From a virus: a stretch of 37,912 nucleotides of DNA. Of the stretch, positions 8,216 to 16,630 are shown in pieces (position 1 is the stretch's first letter; every line of letters begins with the position of its first letter). The notes under the pieces were generated by a model. That model did no database searches. It was given only the letters and a program-made list of their open reading frames with translations, and was not told where the DNA came from. The position numbers were made by a program, and so were the translations under genes. Location: positions 1-37,912 of IMG/VR virus record IMGVR_UViG_3300043424_000020. One strand, 5' to 3'.

Positions 8216-9076
8216 ATGTTTAGTTCAAACACTGCGGGCTTAGTGGCTGCTGGGCAGCAGGCTTACACAACGGCGGGCACGTTTAGCTTTGTTGTCCCCG
8301 CCGGGGTAATAAGTGCTTGCGTTGTTTGTGTTGGGGGCGGCGAGGGTGGCGGAGCAAGATACGGCGGTGATGGCGGCAATCTCAGATACGTCAACGACAT
8401 AGTTGTAGCGCCTGGGGAAACGCTTGACGTTGTTGTAGGGGCCGGAGGTGCTGGCACAGACAACACTGGTTCTACCGCTGGCAACAACGGCGGCGATTCA
8501 TCCCTAAAACGTGGCGGCACAACATTGTGTTTGGCGTCTGGCGGCGCAAGCGCCACAGTCGATGTTGGCACTGGCGGCGATGGTGGCAATGGCGGTTCTG
8601 GCCGCGCCGTTACTGGCACTTACGGTACGGTCTACAACGGCGGCGGTGGCGGCGGTGCCGGTGGTTACTCGGGCAACGGTGGGGCTGGCGGTTCTACCTC
8701 ATCGCCTACTGCGGGGGCGGGGGGCGCGGGCGGAGGCGGCGGGTGTGATACATCTCCTGCGGGTGACAACACCACTCTAGGATATTCGTTTGGCGACGAT
8801 GGCTCAGGTGGCGGCGGCGTCGGTATTTTGGGTGAAGGCGCCAGCGGAGCCGCAGGCACTAACTCTCTCGCCCCTACTGGTGGCGGCGGCGGATCAGGGG
8901 GCACCTCTGGTGGTGGAACCGGCGCGGCAGGTGTTTACGGCGGCGGCGGCGGCGGCGGGCGCACTGCGACCAATTCCGCTTATGACTCTAGTGGTAACGA
9001 CGGCTCCGTAGGCGCTGTTCGAGTTATCTGGGGCAATGGCCGCGCCTTCCCGTCAACAAACACCGCAGACGTTTGA
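8216..9076 (+). CDS. Glycine-rich adhesin
   Basis: This 286-residue protein begins with a short hydrophobic beta segment (TFSFVVPAGVISACVVCVGG) and then has long glycine runs interrupted by Ser, Thr and Asp. It ends VRVIWGNGRAFPSTNTADV, a C-terminal signature of glycine-rich phage tail proteins (glycine-rich domain families). By analogy to known glycine-rich phage adhesins, polyglycine sheets may display loops that contact the host. No coupled chaperone gene is obvious next to it. Confidence 0.7.
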   Translation: MFSSNTAGLVAAGQQAYTTAGTFSFVVPAGVISACVVCVGGGEGGGARYGGDGGNLRYVNDIVVAPGETLDVVVGAGGAGTDNTGSTAGNNGGDSSLKRGGTTLCLASGGASATVDVGTGGDGGNGGSGRAVTGTYGTVYNGGGGGGAGGYSGNGGAGGSTSSPTAGAGGAGGGGGCDTSPAGDNTTLGYSFGDDGSGGGGVGILGEGASGAAGTNSLAPTGGGGGSGGTSGGGTGAAGVYGGGGGGGRTATNSAYDSSGNDGSVGAVRVIWGNGRAFPSTNTADV

Positions 9077-9082
9077 ACATAC

Positions 9083-9112
9083 TTGCTACCGTTTCTTTAA
9101 CGGTGGTACTAT
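9083..9112 (+). promoter_or_regulatory. Candidate promoter before scaffold and coat genes
   Basis: TTGCTA (9083-9088) and TACTAT (9107-9112) lie 18 bases apart, a four-of-six match to each sigma70 box, in a 78-base gap before the scaffold gene. A perfect dyad, ACCGTT (9088-9093) and AACGGT (9099-9104), fills the spacer and could act as an operator or a weak hairpin. A local promoter here would boost scaffold and coat protein. Confidence 0.45.
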
Positions 9113-9154
9113 TAAGCGTACTGGCCCGATGACCAGGTTTATCAAGGCCCACAC

Positions 9155-9931
9155 ATGAGCCAAGAAGTCGCAGCGGAGATCGACACCGCACCAGCCGCAC
9201 CGGAACCCACGGCAGTTACGGAAGCGAGTCCTGTTGAACAACAGGGTACTGAGCCGGAAGTCGAACAACAGGCGAAGACGTTTACTCAAGAAGAGTTGGA
9301 CGCCATCGTCAAGAAACGGCTTGATAGAGAGCAGCGTAAGTGGGAGCGTCAACGGGCACAGCAGCCCGTGGTTGAGCAGCCGAGGCAACTACCGCCTGCC
9401 GAGCAGTTTGAATCAACTGAAGCCTATGCGGAAGCGTTGGCAGTTCAGAAGGCCGAACAGCTACTGGCACAGCGAGAGGCGCAGAAGCAGCACACCGAAC
9501 TGCTGGAGGCCTATCACGACCGTGAAGAACAGGCTAGGGACAAGTATGACGACTTCGAGCAAGTCGCCTACAACCCCAAGCTGCCGATCACGACCGTTAT
9601 GGCTGACACCATCCGCGCATCTGATATTGGCCCCGACGTAGCGTACTACCTCGGCACCAACGTCAAGGAAACGGAACGTATCGCTCGCTTACCGCCCATC
9701 CTGCAAGCCAAAGAGATTGGGAAGATCGAGGCCAAGTTGGCCGACAATCCGCCCGTCAAACGAACCACGTCCGCGCCAGCACCGATCACACCTGTCACCG
9801 CACGCAGCGGCAACAACCCGTCATACGACACGACTGACCCGCGTTCTATCAAGAACATGAGCACGTCGGAGTGGATTGAAGCCGAACGAGCACGACAGAT
9901 GCGAAAAATGCAAGCGCAAATGACCCGCTAA
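9155..9931 (+). CDS. Scaffolding protein
   Basis: This 258-residue acidic, strongly helical protein is Gln/Glu-rich, with a low-complexity N-terminus (residues 1-45). A coiled segment contains TQEELDAIVKKRLDREQRKW, a signature seen in phage scaffolds and head-assembly proteins. It ends MRKMQAQMTR with a basic C-terminal helix, as in P22-type scaffolds that bind coat protein through a C-terminal basic helix-turn-helix. Position directly before the coat gene matches P22 gene 8. P22 scaffold is 303 residues, so this one is shorter. Confidence 0.8.
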   Translation: MSQEVAAEIDTAPAAPEPTAVTEASPVEQQGTEPEVEQQAKTFTQEELDAIVKKRLDREQRKWERQRAQQPVVEQPRQLPPAEQFESTEAYAEALAVQKAEQLLAQREAQKQHTELLEAYHDREEQARDKYDDFEQVAYNPKLPITTVMADTIRASDIGPDVAYYLGTNVKETERIARLPPILQAKEIGKIEAKLADNPPVKRTTSAPAPITPVTARSGNNPSYDTTDPRSIKNMSTSEWIEAERARQMRKMQAQMTR

Positions 9932-9949
9932 AACTGAAAGGAGCCCGCT

Positions 9950-11152
9950 GTGGCCAACAGTATTCTGACCATTGACATGATCACCAGGAAGGCCCTGGAG
10001 ATCTTGGAAAACAACCTGGTGCTCACGCGCAATGTGAACCGCCAGTACGATGACAGCTTCGCTGTCGAAGGGGCCAAGATTGGCTCTACGCTGCGTATCC
10101 GCCTGCCGGACCGCGCTCTGGTGACTGACGGTGCCGCTCTGCAAGTGCAGGACGACAACGAGCAGTTCACGACCCTGACGGTCGCCTCGCAGAAGCACAT
10201 CGGCGTGAACTTCACGTCTGCCGAACTGACGATGCAGTTGGACGACTTCGCAGATCGTGTGCTGAAGCCTCGTATCAGCCAGTTGGCCGCCAGCATCGAC
10301 GCTGACGTTGCCAACGCCTTCCGCACCATCGGTAACTCCGTGGGCACTCCCGGCACCACGCCGGCTACTTCGCTGGTTCTGTTGCAAGCGCAGCAGAAGC
10401 TCAACGAGAACGCCGCTGTGATGTCGCCCCGCTACGCTACCGTCAACCCGGCTGCCAACGCTGGTCTGGTGGAAGGTATGAAGGGCCTGTTCAACCCGAC
10501 TGACACTGTGTCCAAGCAGTTCAAGAACGGCATGATGGGCACCGGCGTGCTGGGCTTCGACGAGATCAACATGTCTCAGTCGATCAAGCAGTTCACGACT
10601 GGCACTCGCGGCGCTACCGGCAACACCACCTCTGCGGCGGTTACCGCTGAAGGCGCGACTTCCATCGCGCTGACTGTGGCGTCTGGCGCTACGATCAAGG
10701 CTGGTGACGTGTTCACCGTGGCTGACTGCTTTGCGGTGAACCCGCAGACCCGTGAGTCCACCGGCTCGCTGTTCCAGTTCGTCGTGCTGTCTGACGTCAC
10801 TGCCAGCGGCACCGCTGTCACCGTGACCGTGGCTCCGATGTACTCGTCCAACCACGCTCTGGCTACCGTGAACAGCCTGCCTGGCAACAGCAAGGCTGTG
10901 GTGTTCGTGGGCGCTGCGTCTACGCAGTACGCTCAGAACCTGGTCTACCACAAGGACGCCATCACGTTCGCCACCGCCGACCTGCTCCTGCCGCAAGGTG
11001 TGGACATGGCCAGCCGCGCCGTTCACAATGGCATCAGCCTGCGCGTCGTGCGTCAGTACGACATCAACAACGACCGCATGCCTTGCCGGATCGACGTGCT
11101 GTACGGCTACAGCACCATTCGTCCGCAGATGGCTTGCCGTCTCTGGGGCTGA
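9950..11152 (+). CDS. Major capsid protein (P22 coat-like)
   Basis: This 400-residue HK97-fold coat protein of the P22 gp5 type has an N-terminal arm NSILTIDMITRKALEILENN, the motif GSTLRIRLPDRALV, and a long helix segment DFADRVLKPRISQLAASIDA. A beta-rich insertion at about residues 215-320 would correspond to the P22 insertion domain. The end, DVLYGYSTIRPQMACRLWG, is typical. The start is GTG, fixed by AAAGGAG six bases upstream. Codon use is the most polished in the window, consistent with very high expression. A stable hairpin follows the stop. Confidence 0.93.
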   Translation: MANSILTIDMITRKALEILENNLVLTRNVNRQYDDSFAVEGAKIGSTLRIRLPDRALVTDGAALQVQDDNEQFTTLTVASQKHIGVNFTSAELTMQLDDFADRVLKPRISQLAASIDADVANAFRTIGNSVGTPGTTPATSLVLLQAQQKLNENAAVMSPRYATVNPAANAGLVEGMKGLFNPTDTVSKQFKNGMMGTGVLGFDEINMSQSIKQFTTGTRGATGNTTSAAVTAEGATSIALTVASGATIKAGDVFTVADCFAVNPQTRESTGSLFQFVVLSDVTASGTAVTVTVAPMYSSNHALATVNSLPGNSKAVVFVGAASTQYAQNLVYHKDAITFATADLLLPQGVDMASRAVHNGISLRVVRQYDINNDRMPCRIDVLYGYSTIRPQMACRLWG

Positions 11153-11159
11153 TGAGAAT

Positions 11160-11175
11160 GGGGGCTACGGCCCCC
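11160..11175 (+). terminator. UACG-tetraloop hairpin after coat gene
   Basis: GGGGGC (11160-11165) and GCCCCC (11170-11175) pair perfectly around TACG, a UNCG-class tetraloop, seven bases after the coat stop. It is not followed by a T run, so it is better viewed as a 3'-end stabiliser or partial terminator than as a classical intrinsic terminator. Confidence 0.6.
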
Positions 11176-11210
11176 AGTCTTACAACTGAACACTGAAAGG
11201 AATCTATATC

Positions 11211-11624
11211 ATGGCACTCCCTAATGGCGCTGGCGGCTATCAAGTCGGCGACGGCAACGTCAATGACCCGCTGATCGACGCAATTGCTGAACCGGTTACG
11301 GCTACTACCACGACCACTTTCACCGCCGCTCAGATTCTGAACGGCCTGATTCTGGTCAACAGTGGTATCACCGCTAACGTGGCGTACACGCTGCCGACGG
11401 TGGCTGATCTGGAAGCTGTGCTGATCAACTCAGACAAGGTGGGCACCTCGTTCACTTTCCGTCTGGTCAATCTCGGCACGTCTTCGGGCACCGCCACGAT
11501 CACCACTAACACGGGCTGGACGATCACCGGTTCGCTGACTATGGTCGTCCCCGTGACGACCGGCGCGATGCTGGTTGCTCGTAAGAGCGCTGCCGGCGCT
11601 TGGACCCTGTACCGCGTAGCCTAA
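11211..11624 (+). CDS. Candidate head decoration protein, beta-rich
   Basis: This 137-residue protein has many Thr, Val and Gly and a strong beta-strand pattern (LILVNSGITANVAYTLPTV, then SFTFRLVNLGTSSGTATITT). It lies directly after the coat gene behind a stable hairpin and has a strong Shine-Dalgarno (GAAAGG). Location, composition and likely high expression suggest a capsid decoration protein, but I recognise no characterised family. It resembles the next protein in strand pattern and ending (aromatic residue then V-A or V-M-A-S), suggesting an old duplication. Confidence 0.55.
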   Translation: MALPNGAGGYQVGDGNVNDPLIDAIAEPVTATTTTTFTAAQILNGLILVNSGITANVAYTLPTVADLEAVLINSDKVGTSFTFRLVNLGTSSGTATITTNTGWTITGSLTMVVPVTTGAMLVARKSAAGAWTLYRVA

Positions 11625-11638
11625 GCTAGGAGAACACC

Positions 11639-11995
11639 ATGCCGAATACCAAAGCTGTCGGCGTGGCGTTTTCCGACCCGGCGATTTCGACGTTCTTCCT
11701 CAACGCTCCCGTCACCAAGACGGCAGGCTTCACGCTGGGCGGTGAGGAGAACTTCGTTATCTGCAACGGGGCTTCGGCCAACGTCACGGTCACTCTGCCA
11801 AGCGGCGCCGAGAACATCGGTCGCGTGGTAGTTATCAAAAACCTGTCGGGCACTTACACGGTCATCTCGGCGTCGTCTAACGTCAAACCCGCCAACTCTG
11901 GCACCGCAGGCACGGCGATCCTCGCCGCGACTGCTGGCGCTTGGGCGATGCTGGTTTGCGAAGACGGCACGAACTGGGTCGTAATGGCGTCCTAA
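11639..11995 (+). CDS. Second candidate decoration protein, beta-rich
   Basis: This 118-residue protein contains NFVICNGASANVTVTLPSGA, VVVIKNLSGTYTVISASSNV and the end LVCEDGTNWVVMAS. It is a small beta domain of a type often found in phage structural regions. The Shine-Dalgarno AGGAG precedes the ATG. Five bases after its stop begins another stable hairpin, mirroring the arrangement after the coat gene. Function as decoration or fibre subunit is inferred from context. Confidence 0.55.
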   Translation: MPNTKAVGVAFSDPAISTFFLNAPVTKTAGFTLGGEENFVICNGASANVTVTLPSGAENIGRVVVIKNLSGTYTVISASSNVKPANSGTAGTAILAATAGAWAMLVCEDGTNWVVMAS

Positions 11996-11999
11996 TCCA

Positions 12000-12019
12000 A
12001 AGGGGGCTTCGGCCCCCTT
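12000..12019 (+). terminator. UUCG-tetraloop hairpin
   Basis: AAGGGGGC (12000-12007) and GCCCCCTT (12012-12019) form a perfect 8-bp stem with a TTCG loop, five bases after the stop at 11995. CTTCC follows, so the U content is modest. It may terminate some transcripts and protect the 3' end of the coat and decoration mRNA. Confidence 0.65.
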
Positions 12020-12024
12020 CTTCC

Positions 12025-12228
12025 ATGCCCATCATTTACATGCGACACCCCATCCACGGCGCCAAGGTGGCGACGATAGAGATGGAAGCGGAATACGACG
12101 AGCGTAACGGATGGGAGCGGTATACTCCGGGGCAAGACGCTGATGTCGAACCCGCGCTTGCGGTCAACGCTTTGACCGAGCGCACTCGCCGCCGTAGGGA
12201 GGTTGTCAATGTCCACCACAGCGGGTGA
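12025..12228 (+). CDS. Small conserved phage protein, unknown function
   Basis: This 67-residue protein begins MPIIYMRHPIHGAKVATIEM and continues EAEYDERNGWERYTP, a motif I recognise from small proteins next to gp4-like tail genes in many podoviruses. No function is established. The ATG at 12025 lies just after a hairpin, and the hairpin's descending arm (GCCCCCTTCTTCC) leaves no clear Shine-Dalgarno, so translation may depend on structure. The 3' end overlaps the next gene by 20 bases. Confidence 0.65.
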   Translation: MPIIYMRHPIHGAKVATIEMEAEYDERNGWERYTPGQDADVEPALAVNALTERTRRRREVVNVHHSG

Positions 12229-12922
12229 TCAGATCAACCGCGCCCTGCGTCTGCTGGGCGTTTTGGCAGAGGGCGAGACCTCTTCTGCTGCCGTCATGCA
12301 GGACTCGCTGACGGCGTTGAACCAAATGATCGAGTCGTGGAATACCGAGCGCTTGTCGGTGTTTTCGACGCAAGATCAAGTGTTCAATTGGCCGACCAGC
12401 ACGGTCAGCCGCACGCTGGGGCCAACAGGCGACTTCGTGGGCAATCGGCCCATTTTGCTGGACGACGCGACGTATTTTCGCGATCCCGGCACGAATGTCA
12501 GCTTCGGCATCAAGCTGATCAACCAGCAGCAGTACGACGGCATCGCGGTCAAGACCGTGACGTCAACGTACCCGCAGGTGCTGTGGGTCAACATGACCTA
12601 CCCCAACATCGAGATGTACATCTACCCGGTGCCTACGCGGCTGCTGGAGTGGCACTTCATCTCGGTCGAGGAGTTGACGCAGCCGGCCACGCTGTCCACG
12701 GTGTTGTCGTTTCCCCCAGGCTACCTGCGGGCGTTCGTCTACAACTTGGCGATGGAGATCGCGCCTGAGTTTGGTGTCGAGCCCCCGCCTCAGGTGGTGC
12801 GGATCGCCATGACGTCCAAGCGCAACTTGAAGCGCATCAACAACCCAGACGACGTGATGAGCCTGCCGTACTCAATTGTGGCGACGCGCCAGCGCTTCAA
12901 CGTGTACGCCGGGAACTACTAA
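12209..12922 (+). CDS. P22 gp4-like head completion/tail accessory protein
   Basis: This 237-residue protein carries the family opening (DQINRALRLLGVLAEGETSS, then ALTALNQM-like helix and SWNTERLSVFS) and the later LRAFVYNLAMEIAPEFG helix with RNLKRIN. P22 gp4 (166 residues) binds under the portal, seals packaged DNA and has peptidoglycan hydrolase activity; whether that holds here is unknown. ATG at 12209 is fixed by GGGAGG six bases upstream. It is followed at once by a gp10-like gene, as in P22. Confidence 0.85.
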   Translation: MSTTAGDQINRALRLLGVLAEGETSSAAVMQDSLTALNQMIESWNTERLSVFSTQDQVFNWPTSTVSRTLGPTGDFVGNRPILLDDATYFRDPGTNVSFGIKLINQQQYDGIAVKTVTSTYPQVLWVNMTYPNIEMYIYPVPTRLLEWHFISVEELTQPATLSTVLSFPPGYLRAFVYNLAMEIAPEFGVEPPPQVVRIAMTSKRNLKRINNPDDVMSLPYSIVATRQRFNVYAGNY

Positions 12923-12925
12923 ACC

Positions 12926-14443
12926 GTGAAAACGCCGATCCTCGGTTCCAGCTATGTGGCCCGCAGCGTCAACGCTGCGGACGCTCGCATGGTGAACCTG
13001 TTTCCGGAAATCGTGCCCGAGGGCGGCAAGGAAGCGGCGTTCCTGCAGCGGTGCGCGGGTTTGCGTGCTGTTGTTACGGTAGGGCAGGGGCCGATTCGCG
13101 GGCTGTGGCCATTTGGCGACTATCTGTACGTTGCGTCTGGCGGCGAGATGTACCGCGTCAGCAGCAACAACGATGTGTTGTTTTTGGGCTACATCAACGG
13201 CAGCGGCCCGGTCAGCATGGTGGACAACGGAGAGCAGTTGTTCATCGCTTGCAACCCCAGCGCGTTCATCTACAACGCTCTTACGGGAACCTTTGGTCAA
13301 ATCACAGATCCGGACTTTCCCGGCGCTGTGACGGTAGGCTACCTTGACGGCTACTTCGTTTTCAACCAGCCTGACAGCCAACGGTTTTGGGTGACGTCGC
13401 TTAATGACGGTACGCAGATTGACCCGCTGGACTTTGCCAGCGCGGAGGGCAACCCTGACAACGTAATAGCGCTGAACGTCAACCACCGCGAGGTGTGGCT
13501 GTTTGGCACCAGCACGATTGAGGTTTGGTACAACGCGGGGTTGGCTGACTTTCCGCTTGCGCGTATCCAAGGCGCGTTCATGGAAGTCGGCTGTCTGGCA
13601 CCTTACAGCGTCGCCAAGCTCGACAACTCAGTGTTTTGGCTGGGCGCTGACGCTCGCGGTAACGGCATCGTCTACCGCAACAATGGCTACAACGCCATGC
13701 GTATCAGCACGCACGCAATCGAGTGGCAGATCCAGCAATACAACGTCTTGAATGACGCGATTGGCTACTCGTACCAGCAAGACGGCCATTCGTACTATGT
13801 GCTGACGTTTCCTGCTGCCAACGCAACTTGGTGCTATGACGTTAGCACCAACGCATGGCATGAGCGAGCGGGCTGGAATGGCGTAAAGTTTGTGCGGCAC
13901 CGCAGCAATTGCCAAGCCAATTTCAACGGTCAGGTCGTTGTCGGCGATTGGGTAAACGGCTTGATCTATGCGTTTGACCCCGAGGTTTACAGCGACAACG
14001 ACGAGGTGCAGCGGTGGCTGCGGTCGTGGCGGGCGCTGCCGCCTGGCCAAAACAACCTGCGCCGCACGGCGCAACACACGCTGCAACTTGATTGCGAGTC
14101 GGGGGTCGGTAACGCCAGCGTGTCTGAGTTTTTGCTGTTGACCGAAGGCGGTGACTTTCTCTTGACCGAGAGTGACGACTTTATTCTTGCGGGCGACGCT
14201 GGGGGTTTGTTTTCCTCCGATCCGCAAGTAATGTTGCGTTGGAGCGACGACGGCGGCCACACTTGGTCAAATGAGCACTGGGCCAAGATGGGCAAGATCG
14301 GCGAATACGGGCACCGCGTGTTCTGGCGCCGGTTGGGTATGACGCTCAAGCTGCGCGACCGTGTGTACGAGTTGAGCGGCACGGACCCCGTGAAGATCGC
14401 CATCATGGGGGCTGAAGTGCTGATGTCCCCGACCCGCGCCTGA
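12926..14443 (+). CDS. P22 gp10-like packaged DNA stabilization/tail hub protein
   Basis: This 505-residue protein (P22 gp10 is 472) starts at GTG 12926, three bases after the gp4-like stop. Family features are the opening GSSYVARSVNAADARMVNLF, repeated beta-propeller-like blades, the central EVWYNAGLADFPLARIQGAF, and the C-terminal MLRWSDDGGHTWSNEHWAKM with GKIGEYGHRVFWRRLG. It is expected to form the tail hub below gp4. Between residues about 396 and 425 it carries an insert with tandem LLTE-type repeats, discussed separately. Confidence 0.9.
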   Translation: MKTPILGSSYVARSVNAADARMVNLFPEIVPEGGKEAAFLQRCAGLRAVVTVGQGPIRGLWPFGDYLYVASGGEMYRVSSNNDVLFLGYINGSGPVSMVDNGEQLFIACNPSAFIYNALTGTFGQITDPDFPGAVTVGYLDGYFVFNQPDSQRFWVTSLNDGTQIDPLDFASAEGNPDNVIALNVNHREVWLFGTSTIEVWYNAGLADFPLARIQGAFMEVGCLAPYSVAKLDNSVFWLGADARGNGIVYRNNGYNAMRISTHAIEWQIQQYNVLNDAIGYSYQQDGHSYYVLTFPAANATWCYDVSTNAWHERAGWNGVKFVRHRSNCQANFNGQVVVGDWVNGLIYAFDPEVYSDNDEVQRWLRSWRALPPGQNNLRRTAQHTLQLDCESGVGNASVSEFLLLTEGGDFLLTESDDFILAGDAGGLFSSDPQVMLRWSDDGGHTWSNEHWAKMGKIGEYGHRVFWRRLGMTLKLRDRVYELSGTDPVKIAIMGAEVLMSPTRA

Positions 14444-14444
14444 T

Positions 14445-15413
14445 ATGCAACTCGCCCCTCGCGTACCGGCATCACGCGACCCGCTGGTAGATGCAGGGTC
14501 GTTGACCACCCGCGCCTGGTTCCGTTTCTTTGAGTTGCTGCAGACGTCTATTGAGGATGCTGCACTGCGTCAATACACTGTTGTGCAGAACAGCACCGGG
14601 GCTACGATGGCCAAGGGCACGGTGGTGGGGTTCGCAGGCGTGGGCTCCAACAACGTGCTGTCGGTCGCGCCTTACCTTGCCGACGGCAGCACGCCAACGC
14701 TGTACATCCTTGGCGTCTTGGCAGAAGAGTTGCCCGACAGCGGGTCCACGGGTCTGTGCTGCGTATGGGGTGAGGTCAGCAACATCGACACCAGCGCGTT
14801 CAACGTCGGCGACATCTTGTACGCCAGCCCCACAGTGGCGGGGGCGTTTACCAACGTCAAGCCGACCGCGCCTAACAACGTGGTTCCTGTTGCCGCAGTG
14901 CTGACCAAAAGCGCGACGGCAGGCGTCGTGTTTGTTCGCCCCACAATTGAGCAGCAAAGTTATTACGGCGAATTTACGCGCACCAGCAATTTGAGCGCGG
15001 CGGTCCCTAACACGGCGTACTCGATTGCGCTGACAAACACCGAAATCTCTGAAGGTGTGGTGTTGCAAGGCAGCCCGACGTCGCAAGTCAAAGTGCCGCA
15101 GTCGGGCCTGTATCAGTTTTCTGCGCGGTTCCAGTTATCGTCAACAAGCGCGTCGTCAAAGAACGCGAGGTTCTGGTATCGCCAGAACGGGACCACAAAT
15201 ATTTCCAACAGCACGGCCATCGTGTCGGTTGACGCAAACGGCGGCTACGCAACAATATCAGTGTCGGAAGTCATTTCGTTGGCGGCTAACGACTACATTG
15301 AGCTAATGTGGGCGGTAAGTGATGTGACGCTTTCGTTGTCGGCTGTGGCAGCGACGGCCTATGCTCCTTCAGCCGCATCCGTGTGGTTGTCGGTCACTCA
15401 GGTTCAACAGTAA
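14445..15413 (+). CDS. Tail fibre-like protein with C1q-like C-terminus
   Basis: This 322-residue protein starts with RDPLVDAGSLTTRAWFRFFE, the short segment many podovirus fibres use near their attachment end. A middle domain (about residues 40-165) contains SGATMAKGTVVGF, LGVLAEELPDSGSTGLCCVW and VGDILYASPTVAGAF. The last 130 residues look like a jelly-roll C1q/TNF-type trimer domain (VPQSGLYQFSARFQLSS, ANDYIELMWAVSD). It occupies the position of the P22 needle gene but shows no needle-like coiled-coil. A receptor-binding or needle-replacement role is inferred. Confidence 0.65.
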   Translation: MQLAPRVPASRDPLVDAGSLTTRAWFRFFELLQTSIEDAALRQYTVVQNSTGATMAKGTVVGFAGVGSNNVLSVAPYLADGSTPTLYILGVLAEELPDSGSTGLCCVWGEVSNIDTSAFNVGDILYASPTVAGAFTNVKPTAPNNVVPVAAVLTKSATAGVVFVRPTIEQQSYYGEFTRTSNLSAAVPNTAYSIALTNTEISEGVVLQGSPTSQVKVPQSGLYQFSARFQLSSTSASSKNARFWYRQNGTTNISNSTAIVSVDANGGYATISVSEVISLAANDYIELMWAVSDVTLSLSAVAATAYAPSAASVWLSVTQVQQ

Positions 15414-15422
15414 GAGGGCAGC

Positions 15423-16622
15423 ATGGCCATCAGCCTTTCCTTGTACGCGGGCGCAGGCGCTCAGTTCTTCGACAACAACGGTGTGCCGCTCAACGGTGGG
15501 TTGATCTACACCTATGACGCTGGCACAACCACGCCCGCGACGACCTACACCAGTTCGTCAGGGGGCATTAACAACACGAACCCCATCGTGCTGGATAGCG
15601 CAGGCCGCACACCCGCGCAGATCTGGCTGACCGCAGGTGCGTCGTACAAGTTCATCCTGCAGACGTCTACGGGCGTGTTGATCAAGACGGACGACAACAT
15701 CTACGCCTCGTATGAACTGACGCGCGAGGTGGGCATAACAGTTGGCCAAGGCGGCAACTCTATTGCCACCAATGTGGCGGTCGGCAACACGGCGCTGGAC
15801 TCCAACACGACGGGCACCAACAACACGGCAGTAGGGTATGACACGCTGACGGCCAACACTGACGGCATTCAAAACTCGGCGTTCGGCGCTGGGGCGTTGG
15901 ACGCCAACACGGGCGGCGACTACAACACGGCGGTGGGTTACAGCGCCCTGACGACCGCGACAACCGCCAACTACAATACCGGCATCGGCTACAGGGCGCT
16001 GAACGCCGCGTTGACGGGCTCAGGCAACACGGGCGTAGGCAGTGACGCGCTGCTGTCCGCCACGGGTAACAACAACACCGCTGTTGGTTACCAAGCGGCA
16101 GACTCGTACACCGGCAACGACATCGTTGCGGTTGGCGCTGGGGCGTTGTCCACCGCGACAACCGGAGCGCAAAACGTAGCTGTTGGTAAAGACGCCTTGT
16201 CGTCTATCTCCACGGGTGCCAACAGCGTGGCCGTCGGGTCTAATGCGCTGCTGCTGGCTACAGGGTCGAACAACACCGCCCTTGGTTATCAAGCTGGCAA
16301 CGCGCTGACCACGGGGTCCAACAATACGATCATTGGTTACGACGCCGATGTGTCGTCGGCCACGGTCAGCAACGAGGTGACGCTTGGCAATTCCAGCGTC
16401 ACGTCGTTTCGCATTCCCGGCCTGACGCTGACGTTCAGCGTCAAGTATTTCAATCACGGCACGCTGACGGTGGCTACACTGCCAACTGCGGCTACCGCAG
16501 GCGCTGGCGCTCGGGCTTTCGTGACGGACGCCACCGCGACGACGTTTGCATCGATTGTGGCCGGCGGCGGGGCGAACAATGTCCCGGTGTACAGCGACGG
16601 CACTAACTGGCGTATTGGGTGA
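15423..16622 (+). CDS. Tailspike-like protein with YadA-like repeat shaft
   Basis: This 399-residue protein has three parts. Residues 1-105 (FFDNNGVPLNGGLIYTYDAG, then NPIVLDSAGR and YKFILQTSTGVLI) resemble the head-binding domain at the N-terminus of P22-type tailspikes. Residues about 116-330 are 13 imperfect repeats of the type NxAVGxxAL, as in YadA-like trimeric autotransporter heads. The C-terminus (residues 345-399) contains VATLPTAATAGAGARAFVTD and ends PVYSDGTNWRIG, a common phage fibre tip. No enzymatic domain is visible, so it is probably a binding spike rather than a depolymerase. Confidence 0.78.
   Translation: MAISLSLYAGAGAQFFDNNGVPLNGGLIYTYDAGTTTPATTYTSSSGGINNTNPIVLDSAGRTPAQIWLTAGASYKFILQTSTGVLIKTDDNIYASYELTREVGITVGQGGNSIATNVAVGNTALDSNTTGTNNTAVGYDTLTANTDGIQNSAFGAGALDANTGGDYNTAVGYSALTTATTANYNTGIGYRALNAALTGSGNTGVGSDALLSATGNNNTAVGYQAADSYTGNDIVAVGAGALSTATTGAQNVAVGKDALSSISTGANSVAVGSNALLLATGSNNTALGYQAGNALTTGSNNTIIGYDADVSSATVSNEVTLGNSSVTSFRIPGLTLTFSVKYFNHGTLTVATLPTAATAGAGARAFVTDATATTFASIVAGGGANNVPVYSDGTNWRIG
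15768..16412 (+). repeat. 13 tandem YadA-like coding repeats
   Basis: The reading frame repeats a 14-17 residue unit centred on N-x-A-V-G (variants AFG, GIG, GVG, ALG, IIG, TLG), followed by a small residue, A-L and a Thr/Gly-rich turn. The DNA units have diverged enough not to be exact copies, so the array is old rather than a recent expansion. Confidence 0.75.
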
Positions 16623-16630
16623 GGTGAATC

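Noticed and set aside
8263-8904. Proline-rich minus-strand frames opposite the glycine-rich adhesin
   Set aside because: Glycine codons (GGN) read as proline (CCN) on the other strand, so these are complements of the glycine runs.
9821-11026. 401-codon frame antisense to the scaffold and coat genes
   Set aside because: It mirrors the highly biased codons of the coat gene, has no plausible start site and no family signature.
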